From Proteobacteria bacterium UBA3588 (GTDB lineage: Bacteria; Pseudomonadota; Gammaproteobacteria; Thiohalomonadales; Thiohalomonadaceae), in the NCBI GenBank assembly GCA_002376325.1, contig DFMR01000137.1:1-5667 (forward strand): a stretch of DNA of 5,667 nucleotides, read 5' to 3'. A model generated the notes under the pieces. The model was not told the DNA's origin. It made no database searches and saw only the letters and a list, made by a program, of their open reading frames with translations. Positions 5,227 through 5,667 of this stretch are shown in pieces. The position numbers and the translations under genes are program-made. Position 1 is the stretch's first letter; every line of letters begins with the position of its first letter.

Positions 5227-5622
5227 ATGAACCATTTGACGCAACAGGAACTGGATACCCTCAAGCAGGAACTGACGGAACAGCGCGCGCGCTTGCGCGA
5301 CGAGATTCGTTCCCATCTGCTGAGTGCCGATACCGAACAGTACAGCGAGCTGGCCGGCCAGGTGCATGATACCGGCGACGAGGCGATCGCCGATTTGCTG
5401 TCGGACGTCAATACCGCGGTGGTTGGGCGTCTTATCGGCGAACTGCGTGAAGCGGAGGGGGCGCTGCAGCGTATCAGCACCGGTGCTTACGGCGTGTGCG
5501 AGGATTGTGGAACGACAATCCCCTTCGGACGGCTGCAGGCGTATCCGACCGCCACCCGCTGCGTCGACGATCAGGAGCGACACGAAAAATTTTACGCGGA
5601 AGAGAACAAGCCGACTATCTAG
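5227..5622 (+). CDS. DksA/TraR-family zinc-finger-like protein (fourth ligand Asp)
   Basis: Members of this family insert a coiled coil into the RNA polymerase secondary channel and modulate transcription, with ppGpp in the case of DksA. From the ATG at 5227 the protein is 131 residues. It has a charged helical region (about 5-85) with the acidic coiled-coil tip motif D48-T-G-D51-E-A53, equivalent to DxxDxA of DksA, then the zinc-finger region GAYGVCEDCGTTIPFGRLQAYPTATRC. The ligand set reads C91-x2-C94-x17-C112-x2-D115: the usual fourth Cys is replaced by Asp (RCVDDQ). An alternative ATG at 5215 would add MREP. Neither start has a strong SD, and I prefer 5227 because MNHLTQQELDTLK resembles family starts. 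The gene follows moaE by about 21 bp and is probably cotranscribed with moaDE. It is more like the short YbiI/YocK-type paralogues than housekeeping DksA. The family is clear; the target is unknown. Confidence 0.88.
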   Translation: MNHLTQQELDTLKQELTEQRARLRDEIRSHLLSADTEQYSELAGQVHDTGDEAIADLLSDVNTAVVGRLIGELREAEGALQRISTGAYGVCEDCGTTIPFGRLQAYPTATRCVDDQERHEKFYAEENKPTI

Positions 5623-5641
5623 TGGGAGCGGCTTCGCCGCG
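5622..5641 (+). repeat. REP-like palindromic element (GTGG class)
   Basis: GTGG is followed by GAGCGGCTTCGCCGCG. The core GCGGC (5628-5632), loop TTC and GCCGC (5636-5640) form a compact hairpin. The GTGG head plus short GC stem is the form of repetitive extragenic palindromes in Pseudomonas and other Gammaproteobacteria, which RAYT transposases are thought to disseminate. The element starts in the last base of the DksA-like stop codon. No T-run follows on the plus strand (GAAAAAGG), so simple intrinsic termination is not indicated, but stems here can protect 3' ends. It is the only copy in this window. Confidence 0.6.
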
Positions 5642-5667
5642 AAAAAGGAATCTCATCGCGCCATAGG

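Overview
The window is a GC-rich (about 60% by eye), densely coding stretch of bacterial chromosome. MutH, a mismatch-repair endonuclease essentially confined to Gammaproteobacteria, together with a REP-type palindrome of the 'GTGG' class at the right end, points to a gammaproteobacterium. The genus cannot be read from the sequence. Every complete gene but one has an ordinary housekeeping or accessory-metabolism identity. There are no tRNA or rRNA genes, CRISPR arrays, insertion sequences or phage genes.

Layout, left to right. (1) 1-99 is the C-terminal end of an unrecognised plus-strand gene. It converges on mutH (193-873, minus) across a gap holding an imperfect hairpin. (2) A divergent control region (874-979) separates mutH from a stand-alone RutE/HadB-type nitroreductase gene (980-1570, plus). 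(3) A minus-strand run from 4384 down to 1679 carries, in transcription order, moaC, a 5'-truncated signal peptidase I remnant, a wrbA-type quinone oxidoreductase gene, and a cation diffusion facilitator (Zn/Cd efflux) gene. (4) A 120-bp divergent region (4385-4504) with a perfect 16-bp palindrome separates moaC from the plus-strand cluster moaD-moaE-dksA-like (4505-5622). That cluster is closed by a REP element that starts in the last base of the final stop codon.

How the genes fit together. MoaC makes cPMP from the MoaA product. MoaD and MoaE form the molybdopterin synthase that puts the dithiolene sulfurs into cPMP. The three genes around the palindrome are therefore one molybdenum-cofactor module split into two divergent transcripts (moaA, moaB, moeA and moeB are not here). 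WrbA and the RutE-like enzyme are FMN oxidoreductases; the CDF protein exports divalent metal.

The points that deserve a second look are: MoaD continues ten residues past its essential Gly-Gly terminus, and that extension ends in an ATGA overlap with moaE; the signal peptidase remnant begins directly after, and in frame with, the moaC TGA; the moaC/moaDE spacer can fold in two mutually exclusive ways; the DksA/TraR-family protein has Asp in place of the fourth zinc-binding Cys; and a 9-bp repeat occurs three times around the CDF promoter region. I see no strong case for a wholly new multi-gene system. The MoaD extension is the best candidate for unusual biology.
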